From positions 1 to 29,052 of the forward strand of contig CAZEDK010000025.1 of the NCBI GenBank assembly GCA_964511025.1: a DNA stretch of 29,052 nucleotides, given 5' to 3'. The translations under genes and the position numbers were made by a program. Source of the DNA: CAZEDK01 sp964511025. GTDB taxonomy: Bacteria; Patescibacteriota; Gracilibacteria; UBA1369; GWF2-33-10. Within the stretch, counting starts at the first letter, position 1. Every line of letters begins with the position of its first letter. This document shows positions 1 to 8,032 of this stretch, one piece after another. The notes under the pieces were generated by a model. It did not search any database and had not been told where the DNA came from. It saw only the letters and a program-made list of their open reading frames with translations.

Positions 1-206
1 GGGAGTTTATTAGAAAAGAAAGCTTGGTTAGTTTCTTTAAAGTGATTTTCAATAACCTGTCTCCCTCGATATGCTTTAATTGGTGCTGATTATGTTACGC
101 CAGAATAGTAAAATGCTATTCTTTTTTGAAGATTGCAAAATCTAAAATTGATTAATTGTTTTGAAGTTTGTTAGTATTTTGTAGCTTTTATGTAGTAAGC
201 TAAAAA
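1..206. other. Leading non-coding stretch with a weak hairpin
   Basis: No complete gene is visible here. On the minus strand, positions 89 to 1 are open and read off the window edge (SAPIKAYRGRQVIENHFKE and onward), but no start codon is present. The composition is faintly like the tail of a DDE transposase, which is a guess. A small hairpin lies at 102-122: arms AGAATAG and CTATTCT around a 7-nt loop, followed by a T-run at 121-126. It could be a weak plus-strand terminator, but the stem has few G-C pairs. The rest up to the rsmE start is AT-rich and presumably carries its promoter, though I could not pick a convincing one. Confidence 0.3.
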
Positions 207-992
207 ATGACAATACACAGATTTTTTTTACCGCTTCAGAGCTTTCAAAAAGAGAGAATCATGCTTGATGATAATGATTTAATTAAGCAAATTTCTTTTG
301 TTCTGCGTGCCAAACTTGGTGATAAAATGATTTTTCTTGATAATCAAGGTTATGAATATTTATCAGAATTAATTTCATTTTCCAAAAATAAAATTGAAGC
401 AAAAATTTTAGAAAAAACTCTAAATAAGAATGAATCTGATTTGAATGTTGTATTGTATCAAGCAATTCCAAAGCAACTTGAAAAATTTGAATTAATTTTG
501 CAAAAAGCTACTGAATTAGGCGTTAAGGCTATTGTTCCTATTATTACTGAATTCTGCCAAAGAGATTTTTTGCCTAAAAGAGATAGGCTTGAAAGGATTA
601 TAAAAGAAGCAGCAGAGCAGTCAGAGAGGGGACTAATTCCTCAACTTTTGCCTGAAATAAAGTTTGAAAAAGGACTTTCTCAGCTAGACAAAAAAGATTT
701 GAATTTGTTTTTTTATGAGAGGGGTGAAGGGGAAGCTATAAGCTGCCCGCCAGAACGATGTCAGGCTGGTAAGCTATTAGCTACTAGTGAGGGGCCAAAA
801 GCTAACAGCTTACAGCTAACAGCTAACAGCTCGAAAATTACTATTTTCGTGGGTCCAGAAGGAGGATTCAGTGGAAAAGAACTTGAATTAGTGAAATCTT
901 ATGGAGATAAAATTAAATTTATGTCACTTGGTCCTCGAATTTTGCGTACAGAAACAGCTGCTATTGCTGCAGTTGTAAAAATACTTCTTTAG
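207..992 (+). CDS. rsmE: 16S rRNA (uracil(1498)-N(3))-methyltransferase RsmE
   Basis: RsmE is a SPOUT-class enzyme that methylates N3 of U1498 in 16S rRNA using S-adenosylmethionine, acting on the small ribosomal subunit. The 261-residue protein begins MTIHRFFLP, the usual RsmE start with a PUA-like N-terminal domain. It then shows the family signatures KATELGVKAIVPI (about 100-112), EAAEQSERG (135-142), GPEGGFS (216-222) and LGPRILRTETAA (241-252), which form the knotted SAM pocket. Residues about 172-210 do not look like RsmE: they are encoded by a repeat-rich stretch that widens a loop just before the GPEGG motif. The gene overlaps the convergent pseudouridine synthase by 32 bp. Identification is secure; whether the insertion harms activity is unknown. 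Confidence 0.93.
   Translation: MTIHRFFLPLQSFQKERIMLDDNDLIKQISFVLRAKLGDKMIFLDNQGYEYLSELISFSKNKIEAKILEKTLNKNESDLNVVLYQAIPKQLEKFELILQKATELGVKAIVPIITEFCQRDFLPKRDRLERIIKEAAEQSERGLIPQLLPEIKFEKGLSQLDKKDLNLFFYERGEGEAISCPPERCQAGKLLATSEGPKANSLQLTANSSKITIFVGPEGGFSGKELELVKSYGDKIKFMSLGPRILRTETAAIAAVVKILL
730..835 (+). repeat. AGCT-type palindromic repeat inserted in frame in rsmE
   Basis: The stretch carries many short AGCTNNNAGCT units: AGCTATAAGCT, AAGCTATTAGCT, and a run of AGCTAACAGC-like units at about 800-832. Its first half (about 734-790) is an imperfect inverted repeat with a CCCGCC/GGCTGG core around a short loop. It encodes residues about 177-210 of RsmE, a segment with no counterpart in the family consensus as I know it. 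It resembles in style the AGC-rich hairpin before dnaE. Confidence 0.6.
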
Positions 993-1629
993 TGCAGTCT
1001 ATATTCAAAAATATACTTTTTATCCCGACGCAGTATAAATGTAGGGTTTCAGAAGGTTGCCCGTGATAAATTTCATCTCCTATAATTGGACAATTGATCG
1101 AAGCCAAATGTGCTCTAATTTGATGTCTTGCGCCTTTTTTGATGTAACATTTTAAAAATGTTGAATTTTGAATGCTTAATTTTGAATTTTTATTGTTTCT
1201 GTTAATTAATTCATATCTTGTTTCTGCTTTTTGAGGCTTTCCTTTATATCTTATTTTTTTGCCTTCGATCAAAGCTGCCATTTTTTTTGATGATTTGTGC
1301 ACAATGTCATAATTGATAATTCCTTCTTTCCTTATTGGTAAATTTGAAATTTCTGCTATGTAAATTTTTTCTAAATTTTTATCATTTGTAAATTTATCAA
1401 AATTTTCTTTATTTTTTGCGAATAGTAATAATCCTGAGGCTTCGTTGTCTAATCTATAAAGTAATCCTCCTTCTTCTTTGTTATAACCTGCAAATTTAAA
1501 AAGTTCTGGATGATTTTTTTTAATTTGTTCTACAAAAGAATCGCTTTCTGTACCGTAGCTACTTGGCAATTTTGGCGGTTTATAAAAGCCTATGAAATTT
1601 TTATCTTCATATAAAATTTTTATATCCAT
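961..1629 (-). CDS. RluA-family pseudouridine synthase
   Basis: This enzyme converts uridine to pseudouridine in rRNA or tRNA; the exact target cannot be told from sequence. The protein (222 residues from the ATG at 1629) opens with DIKILYEDKNFIGFYKPPK, the usual first strand of the RluA/RsuA fold. It has the catalytic motif YRLDNEASGLLLFAK, with the nucleophile Asp61. The family usually has HRLD and TSG here, so the first His is Tyr and the Thr is Ala. Later it shows ARHQIRAHLA and GDEIYHG, both typical. There is no N-terminal S4 domain, so it is a short single-domain member. An in-frame ATG 24 nt upstream (1653) is possible, but the family match starts at 1629. The 3' end overlaps rsmE by 32 bp. 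Confidence 0.88.
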   Translation of the reverse strand: MDIKILYEDKNFIGFYKPPKLPSSYGTESDSFVEQIKKNHPELFKFAGYNKEEGGLLYRLDNEASGLLLFAKNKENFDKFTNDKNLEKIYIAEISNLPIRKEGIINYDIVHKSSKKMAALIEGKKIRYKGKPQKAETRYELINRNNKNSKLSIQNSTFLKCYIKKGARHQIRAHLASINCPIIGDEIYHGQPSETLHLYCVGIKSIFLNIDCTKEVFLQLQQ

Positions 1630-1736
1630 GATACCAATTTGACTTATTTGCAATCAAACACAAACAAGTATACTTTAAATTTTTACTAATAATAGTTAAT
1701 ATTAAATTTGGAACTTTTATTTGTTTGATTTTTTAA

Positions 1737-2090
1737 ATGGCAAAAGCTTTGAAATCAGTTAAAGACAATAAAGAAAAAAATAGCAGATTAACTTCTGAAG
1801 AATTTCGTAGGATTGAGGATGAACTTATTATAGTTGTTAATAAATTAAGTAAGGTAGGTTTACAAGAATATGCAACTTATTTATCCCATCCGTTTAGAAT
1901 TTTTTGGACTAATTTACTTGCAGGTACTTCTAGAGGCTTGGGATTCTTGTTAGGAGCAACAATAGTAATAGCTCTTGTAAGTTATATTATTACTCTACTA
2001 GTAGATTTGCCTATTATCGGGGAATTCTTTCAGAATTTAAATGAATTCTTGGAACATAGTAGAAACAATTATTCAAATGGAATAGATTAG
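1737..2090 (+). CDS. DUF5665-type single-pass membrane protein
   Basis: The function is unknown. The 117-residue protein has a basic N-terminus, an amphipathic helical part (about 20-50), the conserved-looking segment HPFRIFWTNLLAGTSRGLGF (51-70) and one hydrophobic helix (about 66-89). The order of a helix, then P-x-R-x-x-W-x-N-x-x-A-G-x-x-R-G, then a transmembrane segment matches the DUF5665 family as I remember it. The charge pattern suggests the N-terminus lies in the cytoplasm. It is transcribed away from the pseudouridine synthase and towards dnaE, with 91 bp of repeat-rich DNA before dnaE. Alternative: an unrelated small membrane protein, less likely given the motif. Confidence 0.7.
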   Translation: MAKALKSVKDNKEKNSRLTSEEFRRIEDELIIVVNKLSKVGLQEYATYLSHPFRIFWTNLLAGTSRGLGFLLGATIVIALVSYIITLLVDLPIIGEFFQNLNEFLEHSRNNYSNGID

Positions 2091-2111
2091 CTAGCGTATA
2101 ACATAGCGTGT

Positions 2112-2176
2112 AGCGATCAGCGAATAGCGTGTAGCCTTATCTAGAGCTAATCGCTACCCGCTACCCGCTAATCGCT
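2112..2176 (+). repeat. 24-bp imperfect inverted repeat before the dnaE start
   Basis: The arms are 2112-2135 (beginning AGCGATCAGCG) and 2153-2176 (ending CCCGCTAATCGCT). Twenty of 24 positions pair, around a 17-nt loop. The surrounding 2092-2176 is built of AGCG/TAGC units. In RNA this would be a stable stem ending 5 nt before the TTG start of dnaE. It could be a dispersed repeat element, a terminator-like structure for the upstream gene (no T-run follows), or a translational control hairpin. Confidence 0.7.
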
Positions 2177-2181
2177 TTACC

Positions 2182-5100
2182 TTGTCTTTTGTACATTTAA
2201 ATGTTCATAGCCATTATAGTGTTTTGGAAGCCCTTTCTAAGCCACAAGAGCTTGTTAATAAAGCAAAAAAAACAGGGATGAAGGCTTTGGCGCTTACAGA
2301 TAGTGGAGTGATGTATGGCGCAATTGAATTTTATCAAGCTTGTAAAAAAGCTGATATCAAACCAATCATTGGTATGGAACTTTCTATAGCAAGTCTTGGT
2401 AGGTTTAACAAAACACAGGAAAATAGAAGATTTAATGTTATTTTGTTGGCAAAAAATGATATTGGATATAAAAATTTATTAAAAATTGCTACAACTGCAA
2501 ATTTGGAAGGTTTTTATTATTTTCCTAGGACGGATTTTGAAATACTTTCTCAGTACGCCGATGGTCTTATTTGTATTGGTAGCTGGCGTTTTGGTGAAAT
2601 AGCTTCGAAATTATTGGAAGAAAAAGAAAATGAAGCATTACAAGCTGTAGAAAAATATATTGGTATTTTTGGAAAGGATAATTTTTTTCTTGAGATCCAG
2701 TGTCATGCGGAAGATTTATTTAGTCAAGATCTTAATGAAAAATTAATTCCATTTGCTTTGGCAAACAATTTGTCTTTGGTCGCTACAAATACATCTTTAT
2801 ATTTAAACAAGGAAGATAAGGAAGCTTTTGAGGCATTTCGTTGTATCAAAAAAGGAGAAACCGTTAATGATGCAGGTAGAAAGAAACTTGAAGCAGATTT
2901 ATCACTAAAAAGCCCCGATGAAATGAAAGAATTATTTGCATTTTTACCTCAAGCGATTGATATGACGCGGAAAATAGCAGATATGATTGATTTAAACATT
3001 GAATTTGGTCAAAATTTGCTTCCTAAATTCGAAACGCCAAACCATCAAAGTCCGGAAGATTATCTTTCACAACTTTGTTATGAAGGCTTGCAAAATAAAT
3101 ATGATAAGGCAAATTTTGAAAAAGCGACTAAGCAGCTTGAATATGAACTAACCATCATAAATCAAATGGGTTTTGCCAGCTATTTTTTAATAGTCTGGGA
3201 TTTCATTAAATACGCAAAAGATAAAGGGATTATGGTTGGACCCGGACGAGGTTCTGCTGCTGGTTCAATTATTTCTTACTGTTTGGATATCACCACTATA
3301 GACCCTCTTAAATATAATTTAATCTTTGAAAGATTTCTAAATCCTCAGAGAGTAAGCATGCCTGATATTGATATTGATTTTTCTGATTATAGAAGAGATG
3401 AGGTTTTACAGTATGTGATACAAAAATATGGAGAAGATCGTGTTGCTCAAATTATTACATTTGGGACTATGGCAGCTAAAGCAGCGATCAGGGACGCAGG
3501 AAGAGTGCTTGGTTATTCTTATAGTGATGTAGATAAAATTGCAAAAATGGTTCCGCCTCCAATACTTGGTAAATATAAACATTTGTCAGTGTATTTGGAA
3601 GAATCGGTAGAGTTGAAGAAAATTTATGAAAATGATGCTTCTGCTAGGGCAATACTTAATATTGCAACTCGTTTTGAAGGCACTGTCCGAAATGTTGGAA
3701 CACACGCTTGCGCTGTAGTGATCTCTCCTGATAAGCTGACAAATCATGTGCCAATTCAAAAATCTGTTTCAGATAAAGGTGGTATCGTGACGCAGTTTTC
3801 TATGAAACCAATTGACGAACTTGGACTTCTTAAGATGGATTTCTTGGGACTTAGTAACTTAAGTGTTATTGAGGAGACTATAAATATCATCAAAAAAACC
3901 CATGATATAGATGTAGACATAGATAAGATTGAGCTTGATGACAAAAAAGCTTTTGAGCTTTTTCAAAAAGGTCATACTACTGGAGTATTTCAGTTTGAGT
4001 CTGCAGGAATGAAAAGATATTTGAAAGATTTAAAACCGACTGAACTTGAAGATTTGATAGCTATGAATTCTCTTTATAGACCGGGTCCTATGCAATTTAT
4101 ACCTGATTATATCAAAGGTAAACATGGTCAAAAACAAGTCAAATATATTCACGAATCTCTGAAAGATATTTTAGAATCAACTTATGGTATAGCAGTCTAT
4201 CAAGAACAAATTTTGCAAATTGCTCAAAATTTTGCAGGTTTTAGTTTGGGTGAGGCTGATTTATTAAGGCGTGCGATAGGTAAAAAAATAGCTTCCGAAC
4301 TTGCAGCGCAAAGGCAAGAATTTATTGATGGTGCAAAGTTACAGGGACATAGTGAAAAATTAGCTGTGAAGATGTTTGATGACATTATAGAACCCTTTGC
4401 AGGCTATGGTTTCAATAAAGCTCATGCAGCTTGCTATTCAATGATTGCATATCAAACAGCTTACCTCAAAGCACATTTTCCTGCGGAATTTATGGCGGCG
4501 CTGCTTACTTCTGATAGTGCCAATACAGATAGAATTGCAATAGAAATAAGTGAGTGTGATGAAATGGGTATCAAAGTTCTGCCTCCTTCAATTAATGAAT
4601 CAAGAGAGAATTTTACTGTTTCTGGTAAAAATACAATTAGATTTGGACTATGCGCGATCAAAGGTCTTGGAAACAATTCAGTGAAAGAAATAATAAAGAT
4701 ACGTACTGAGTCTGGTTATTTTATAAATCTCGAGAATTTTGCGAAAAAAGTACCATCAAATTTTTTGAATAAAAAAACAATGGAAGCTCTTATATATAGT
4801 GGTGCTATGGAAATTTTTGGCGATCAGAATGCTCTTGCAAGTAGTATTGAGAAAATTGCAACATTTTCAAAAACTGAGCAAAAAAGTGCAAGTTCCGGTC
4901 AGGTTGATCTTTTTTCTTTAATGGATGAAGTTCAGAACAATTACGGTTTAGAACTGAACTCTGCTCCTTTGACTTCAGAATTTGATAAATTACGCAGAGA
5001 AAAACTCTACCTTGGTGTTTATGTGACAAATCATCCATTGAAAGGACTTAGAAAATATTTCAAACAAAAAGCTAAACTTATAGGAGAATTAACTAAGCAA

Positions 5101-5712
5101 GATATTGGAAAAACAATAAAATTGGGTGGTCTAGTTGTGAGCAAGAAAAAAGTTTTAACAAAATCAAATGCTATGATGTTGAATGTTTTGATAGAAGATC
5201 CTACAGGCAGGATAGATGTTGTTGTTTTTCCGAAGAATTATTTGCAGATAGCTGATGCCTTCAAAGAAGATGAAGTTGTTTTGTTGGAGGGAAGATTGGA
5301 TATGAGAGCTGATAAGCCACAGTATATTTGTAGCGGTGCGAAAACAATTTCTATAAAATCAATGATAGAGAATGCTAAAAAAACTTCATTATATAGTCAG
5401 GATGAAAAAATTGAGTTCAAAGGTGCTTTACAGTTTGATGCTGAAATATCTGATGACATTGTATTTGATGACAAAGATGATACTACAGATGAAACTTCAA
5501 ATTGCGTTGTGTCTGAAACTTATTATATTGAGGTGCCGGACGCTAGTGATCTGAAAAAATTAAAAGATTTAAAAGAACTTTTACTTCAAAATAAGTCAGA
5601 TGATGGTAGGAAAATTGTTTTAAAATTTAATGATAAACAATTTGTAGTGCCAGTGCCAATTAATATTACCGATGTATTGAAGGATAAGATCTTTACTATT
5701 TTAAATGGCTAG
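2182..5712 (+). CDS. dnaE: DNA polymerase III subunit alpha (DnaE)
   Basis: This is the replicative polymerase catalytic subunit, which extends DNA at the fork as part of the holoenzyme. The protein has 1176 residues, a normal length. In order it shows a PHP domain (about 1-270), GPGRGSAAGS (353-362), the catalytic PDIDIDF with Asp397/Asp399, a third Asp in LLKMDFLG (Asp553), RRAIGKK, the FNKAHAACYSMIAYQTAYLK segment, a helix-hairpin-helix region (about 850-900) and an OB fold (about 975-1065). The start is TTG, chosen because SFVHLNVHSHYS is the conserved beginning and no ATG fits. No Shine-Dalgarno is seen; a strong hairpin ends 5 nt upstream. PHP metal ligands are partly lost (Asn7, Ser41, Thr204, Leu206), so PHP proofreading is probably weak or absent. 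The 3' end overlaps the convergent ligase gene by 17 bp. Confidence 0.97.
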   Translation: MSFVHLNVHSHYSVLEALSKPQELVNKAKKTGMKALALTDSGVMYGAIEFYQACKKADIKPIIGMELSIASLGRFNKTQENRRFNVILLAKNDIGYKNLLKIATTANLEGFYYFPRTDFEILSQYADGLICIGSWRFGEIASKLLEEKENEALQAVEKYIGIFGKDNFFLEIQCHAEDLFSQDLNEKLIPFALANNLSLVATNTSLYLNKEDKEAFEAFRCIKKGETVNDAGRKKLEADLSLKSPDEMKELFAFLPQAIDMTRKIADMIDLNIEFGQNLLPKFETPNHQSPEDYLSQLCYEGLQNKYDKANFEKATKQLEYELTIINQMGFASYFLIVWDFIKYAKDKGIMVGPGRGSAAGSIISYCLDITTIDPLKYNLIFERFLNPQRVSMPDIDIDFSDYRRDEVLQYVIQKYGEDRVAQIITFGTMAAKAAIRDAGRVLGYSYSDVDKIAKMVPPPILGKYKHLSVYLEESVELKKIYENDASARAILNIATRFEGTVRNVGTHACAVVISPDKLTNHVPIQKSVSDKGGIVTQFSMKPIDELGLLKMDFLGLSNLSVIEETINIIKKTHDIDVDIDKIELDDKKAFELFQKGHTTGVFQFESAGMKRYLKDLKPTELEDLIAMNSLYRPGPMQFIPDYIKGKHGQKQVKYIHESLKDILESTYGIAVYQEQILQIAQNFAGFSLGEADLLRRAIGKKIASELAAQRQEFIDGAKLQGHSEKLAVKMFDDIIEPFAGYGFNKAHAACYSMIAYQTAYLKAHFPAEFMAALLTSDSANTDRIAIEISECDEMGIKVLPPSINESRENFTVSGKNTIRFGLCAIKGLGNNSVKEIIKIRTESGYFINLENFAKKVPSNFLNKKTMEALIYSGAMEIFGDQNALASSIEKIATFSKTEQKSASSGQVDLFSLMDEVQNNYGLELNSAPLTSEFDKLRREKLYLGVYVTNHPLKGLRKYFKQKAKLIGELTKQDIGKTIKLGGLVVSKKKVLTKSNAMMLNVLIEDPTGRIDVVVFPKNYLQIADAFKEDEVVLLEGRLDMRADKPQYICSGAKTISIKSMIENAKKTSLYSQDEKIEFKGALQFDAEISDDIVFDDKDDTTDETSNCVVSETYYIEVPDASDLKKLKDLKELLLQNKSDDGRKIVLKFNDKQFVVPVPINITDVLKDKIFTILNG

Positions 5713-8008
5713 GTAAAAATTTTGCTTCTTTAAGGTCGATATTGTCTAATGTATCAATGTCTTTGATTGAAATTTTGCCGACATATAGTTGTTTTATTGA
5801 ATGATTGTTTGAAAGAAAAGTTTTTATATCTTTGAGTCCTTGAAAATATACTAAATCTTTTGTAAATGCTGTTTTAATTGTTGTATCGATGAGACCTCTT
5901 TTTACTTTGACGCAAGTTCTAAAGGATCGTTCATCGTCAAGGTGATATGTGTTTTTCAAATAATGAAATAATTCACAAAATGTCATTTTTTTTCCGAAAT
6001 ATATAGCGATTGCACTAATTGCAAATTGTATTTCTTTTATTCCTAAAGATAAATTAAGTTGTTGCTGATTATATATTGCAAGTCCTTCTTCTGTAGCTAA
6101 ATAATCTGAAGTTCCTCGTTCAAAAATTCTATATTTCTGCATTCTTGCATTCTCTAATCTATATATATGAGTTTCGATTTCGTGTGTAATCACAGCTTGT
6201 AGTCTGTTTTTTGTAAATTTTGCATTTTTGCTAATTAAAATACAATTTTCTTTGTTGACTTGTATGCTTGTTGGAGAATCATCAATAATTTTTATTTTCC
6301 AGTGACTGAGTTTTTTCTCTTTCAAAAAATGTTCTAAGGTTTTGATAACAGATTTCAATTCAATATTCTCTGATCTATCCTCTGTAATTCTATGGTTAGA
6401 TATGTAATCCATTGCTTCTTTGTAAATATGCCTATCTGATTTTCCGTATAATGCTTCAGAAAAATAACCAAAATCTACAGAATTAATAGATTCTAAAAGA
6501 TTGATTTTCAGTTCTATCTCGTTTATTTTTTTGAGATATATATGCAGCAGTGGATGATCGACCTCTCTTGGAATTTTATTTAATTCTTTCCTAATTTGTG
6601 AAAAATCAATTGAAGGATTTCTATAGATAAATTTTGGTGAAGCTATTGGGTTTTTCAAAAATCTTTCTCTTTCTTCTGTTAAATTTATTGGACGCAAATG
6701 ATTTAACAGCTTGATTTGGTTGTCAATTTCAAAGATTTTTTTATCTATGTTCTCAATTATTTTTTCATCCAGATGTTTGAAAGATTTACCAATGTCAAAA
6801 CTAGTATTTGACGGGTCAATTAAAAAATCCTTCAAATATTGTCCGCTTAATGAAACACTATAGGATTTTTCCTTTAATTTAGAGGCTTTAAATGGTATTT
6901 TTAATCTTTTATCTTTTATTATAAGTTCAATAATTCCTTCATTTTCTTGCATTATTGATTCGTCAATAAGATTTTCATTACTGTGAGGATCAATTTTGGC
7001 TGTAGTTTTTATGTTTTTTTCGCCAAGTACTAATACTGGCTCATATAATCCGATTAGTATTTTTTGATTACCTGTATTGATAGAATTATTTGGTTTTTTT
7101 GAAAATAATGTTTTTGAAATTTCAACTCCTTGTTTTGGAGAGAGTACTTTTAGATCACGTATTTTTTCCAGTCTTGCTTTTAGTGGCACTTTGTTAGCGA
7201 TTTGAACTGATAACCCTGCTCTTGCATTTGTTTCAAGCACTTTGATGCCTGATGTAGTCAATACTAAATCTACAGCAAGATATCCAATTTTTGTTATTTG
7301 TTGAATTTTCGCTGATGTAATTAATAAATCTTCCCATTTTGGTATTTCAATCTCTGAAATTTGTAGACCATTTGGTAATTTTTTGATAAATTTATTATGT
7401 TGTACCGCATAAGTAGCTTTGCCTGTGCCAATATCAATACCAATACCTATACCACCCAAATGTAAATTTGCTTTTCCTGCTGACTCACTTGTCGGTAGTC
7501 TTAGCATGGCTATGATTGGTACAAAATTAAATACAATTATTCTAATATCAGGTAATCCTTTAATATTAAGTTTGCTGAAATATTTATGAGCTTCCAGTTT
7601 TTCCTCAATGATTACGCTGTCGTACAAGTCGGATATTGCATATTTGCCGTCAATAATGCTGTTACAGTGTTTGTAAATTTCGTGATTATTGATGCTTAGA
7701 CCGTTGATGTCTGTAAAATTATTTTCTTTTTTGTTGATGATAAAAATCCCTTCTCCACCATAGCCTTTGTTTGGTTTTATAACAAAATTTGTAGGTAATT
7801 TATTAAAATCAAAATTATTTAATTCTTTATGGTCCTTGATTATATGATATAATTTTGCTACTTCTATGCCTCTTGAATGTAGAAAATTTTTTGTGAAAAA
7901 TTTATCATCTGCAAATTTTTTGTCAGTTTGTGAATTATATTTTGAAATATATAATATATTTCTAGCATTCATGCCGAGTATCTCTTTTGCTTTACGAAAA
8001 AATTGCAT
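5696..8008 (-). CDS. Fusion: ATP-grasp amidoligase, degenerate retropepsin-like segment, DUF1704/MATCAP-type metallopeptidase
   Basis: This is a 770-residue multidomain enzyme. Residues about 1-285 match the alpha-L-glutamate-ligase-like ATP-grasp family (RimK relatives): NARNILYISKYN, FVIKPNKGYGGEGI (75-88), NLHLGGIGIGID (181-192) and LETNARAGLSVQIAN (258-272). Residues about 315-400 look like the retropepsin-like 'ATP-dependent zinc protease' domain (IGLYEPVLVLGE, then TTAKID), but the expected DTGA is DPHS (340-343), so this part is probably inactive. Residues about 440-725 match DUF1704: HEIETH (His609, Glu610, His614) and TEEGLA (Glu641), the HExxxH plus QEGLA-type zinc site known from MATCAP. 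No signal peptide is seen, so it is cytoplasmic. It lies 24 bp downstream of the 7TM gene and probably shares its mRNA. The substrate is unknown. Inferred role: amino acid or peptide ligation and removal on a peptide or protein end. Confidence 0.85.
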   Translation of the reverse strand: MQFFRKAKEILGMNARNILYISKYNSQTDKKFADDKFFTKNFLHSRGIEVAKLYHIIKDHKELNNFDFNKLPTNFVIKPNKGYGGEGIFIINKKENNFTDINGLSINNHEIYKHCNSIIDGKYAISDLYDSVIIEEKLEAHKYFSKLNIKGLPDIRIIVFNFVPIIAMLRLPTSESAGKANLHLGGIGIGIDIGTGKATYAVQHNKFIKKLPNGLQISEIEIPKWEDLLITSAKIQQITKIGYLAVDLVLTTSGIKVLETNARAGLSVQIANKVPLKARLEKIRDLKVLSPKQGVEISKTLFSKKPNNSINTGNQKILIGLYEPVLVLGEKNIKTTAKIDPHSNENLIDESIMQENEGIIELIIKDKRLKIPFKASKLKEKSYSVSLSGQYLKDFLIDPSNTSFDIGKSFKHLDEKIIENIDKKIFEIDNQIKLLNHLRPINLTEERERFLKNPIASPKFIYRNPSIDFSQIRKELNKIPREVDHPLLHIYLKKINEIELKINLLESINSVDFGYFSEALYGKSDRHIYKEAMDYISNHRITEDRSENIELKSVIKTLEHFLKEKKLSHWKIKIIDDSPTSIQVNKENCILISKNAKFTKNRLQAVITHEIETHIYRLENARMQKYRIFERGTSDYLATEEGLAIYNQQQLNLSLGIKEIQFAISAIAIYFGKKMTFCELFHYLKNTYHLDDERSFRTCVKVKRGLIDTTIKTAFTKDLVYFQGLKDIKTFLSNNHSIKQLYVGKISIKDIDTLDNIDLKEAKFLPSHLK

Positions 8009-8032
8009 TTGTATCTGATTAACTTATTTTGA

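Noticed and set aside
1..89. Transposase tail on the minus strand at the window edge
   Set aside because: Fewer than 30 codons, no start, and only a vague resemblance; not enough to call a gene.
5372..5554. Plus-strand open frame of 60 codons inside dnaE
   Set aside because: It lies in another frame of a well-conserved gene and has a Leu/Met/Lys-only composition typical of shadow frames.
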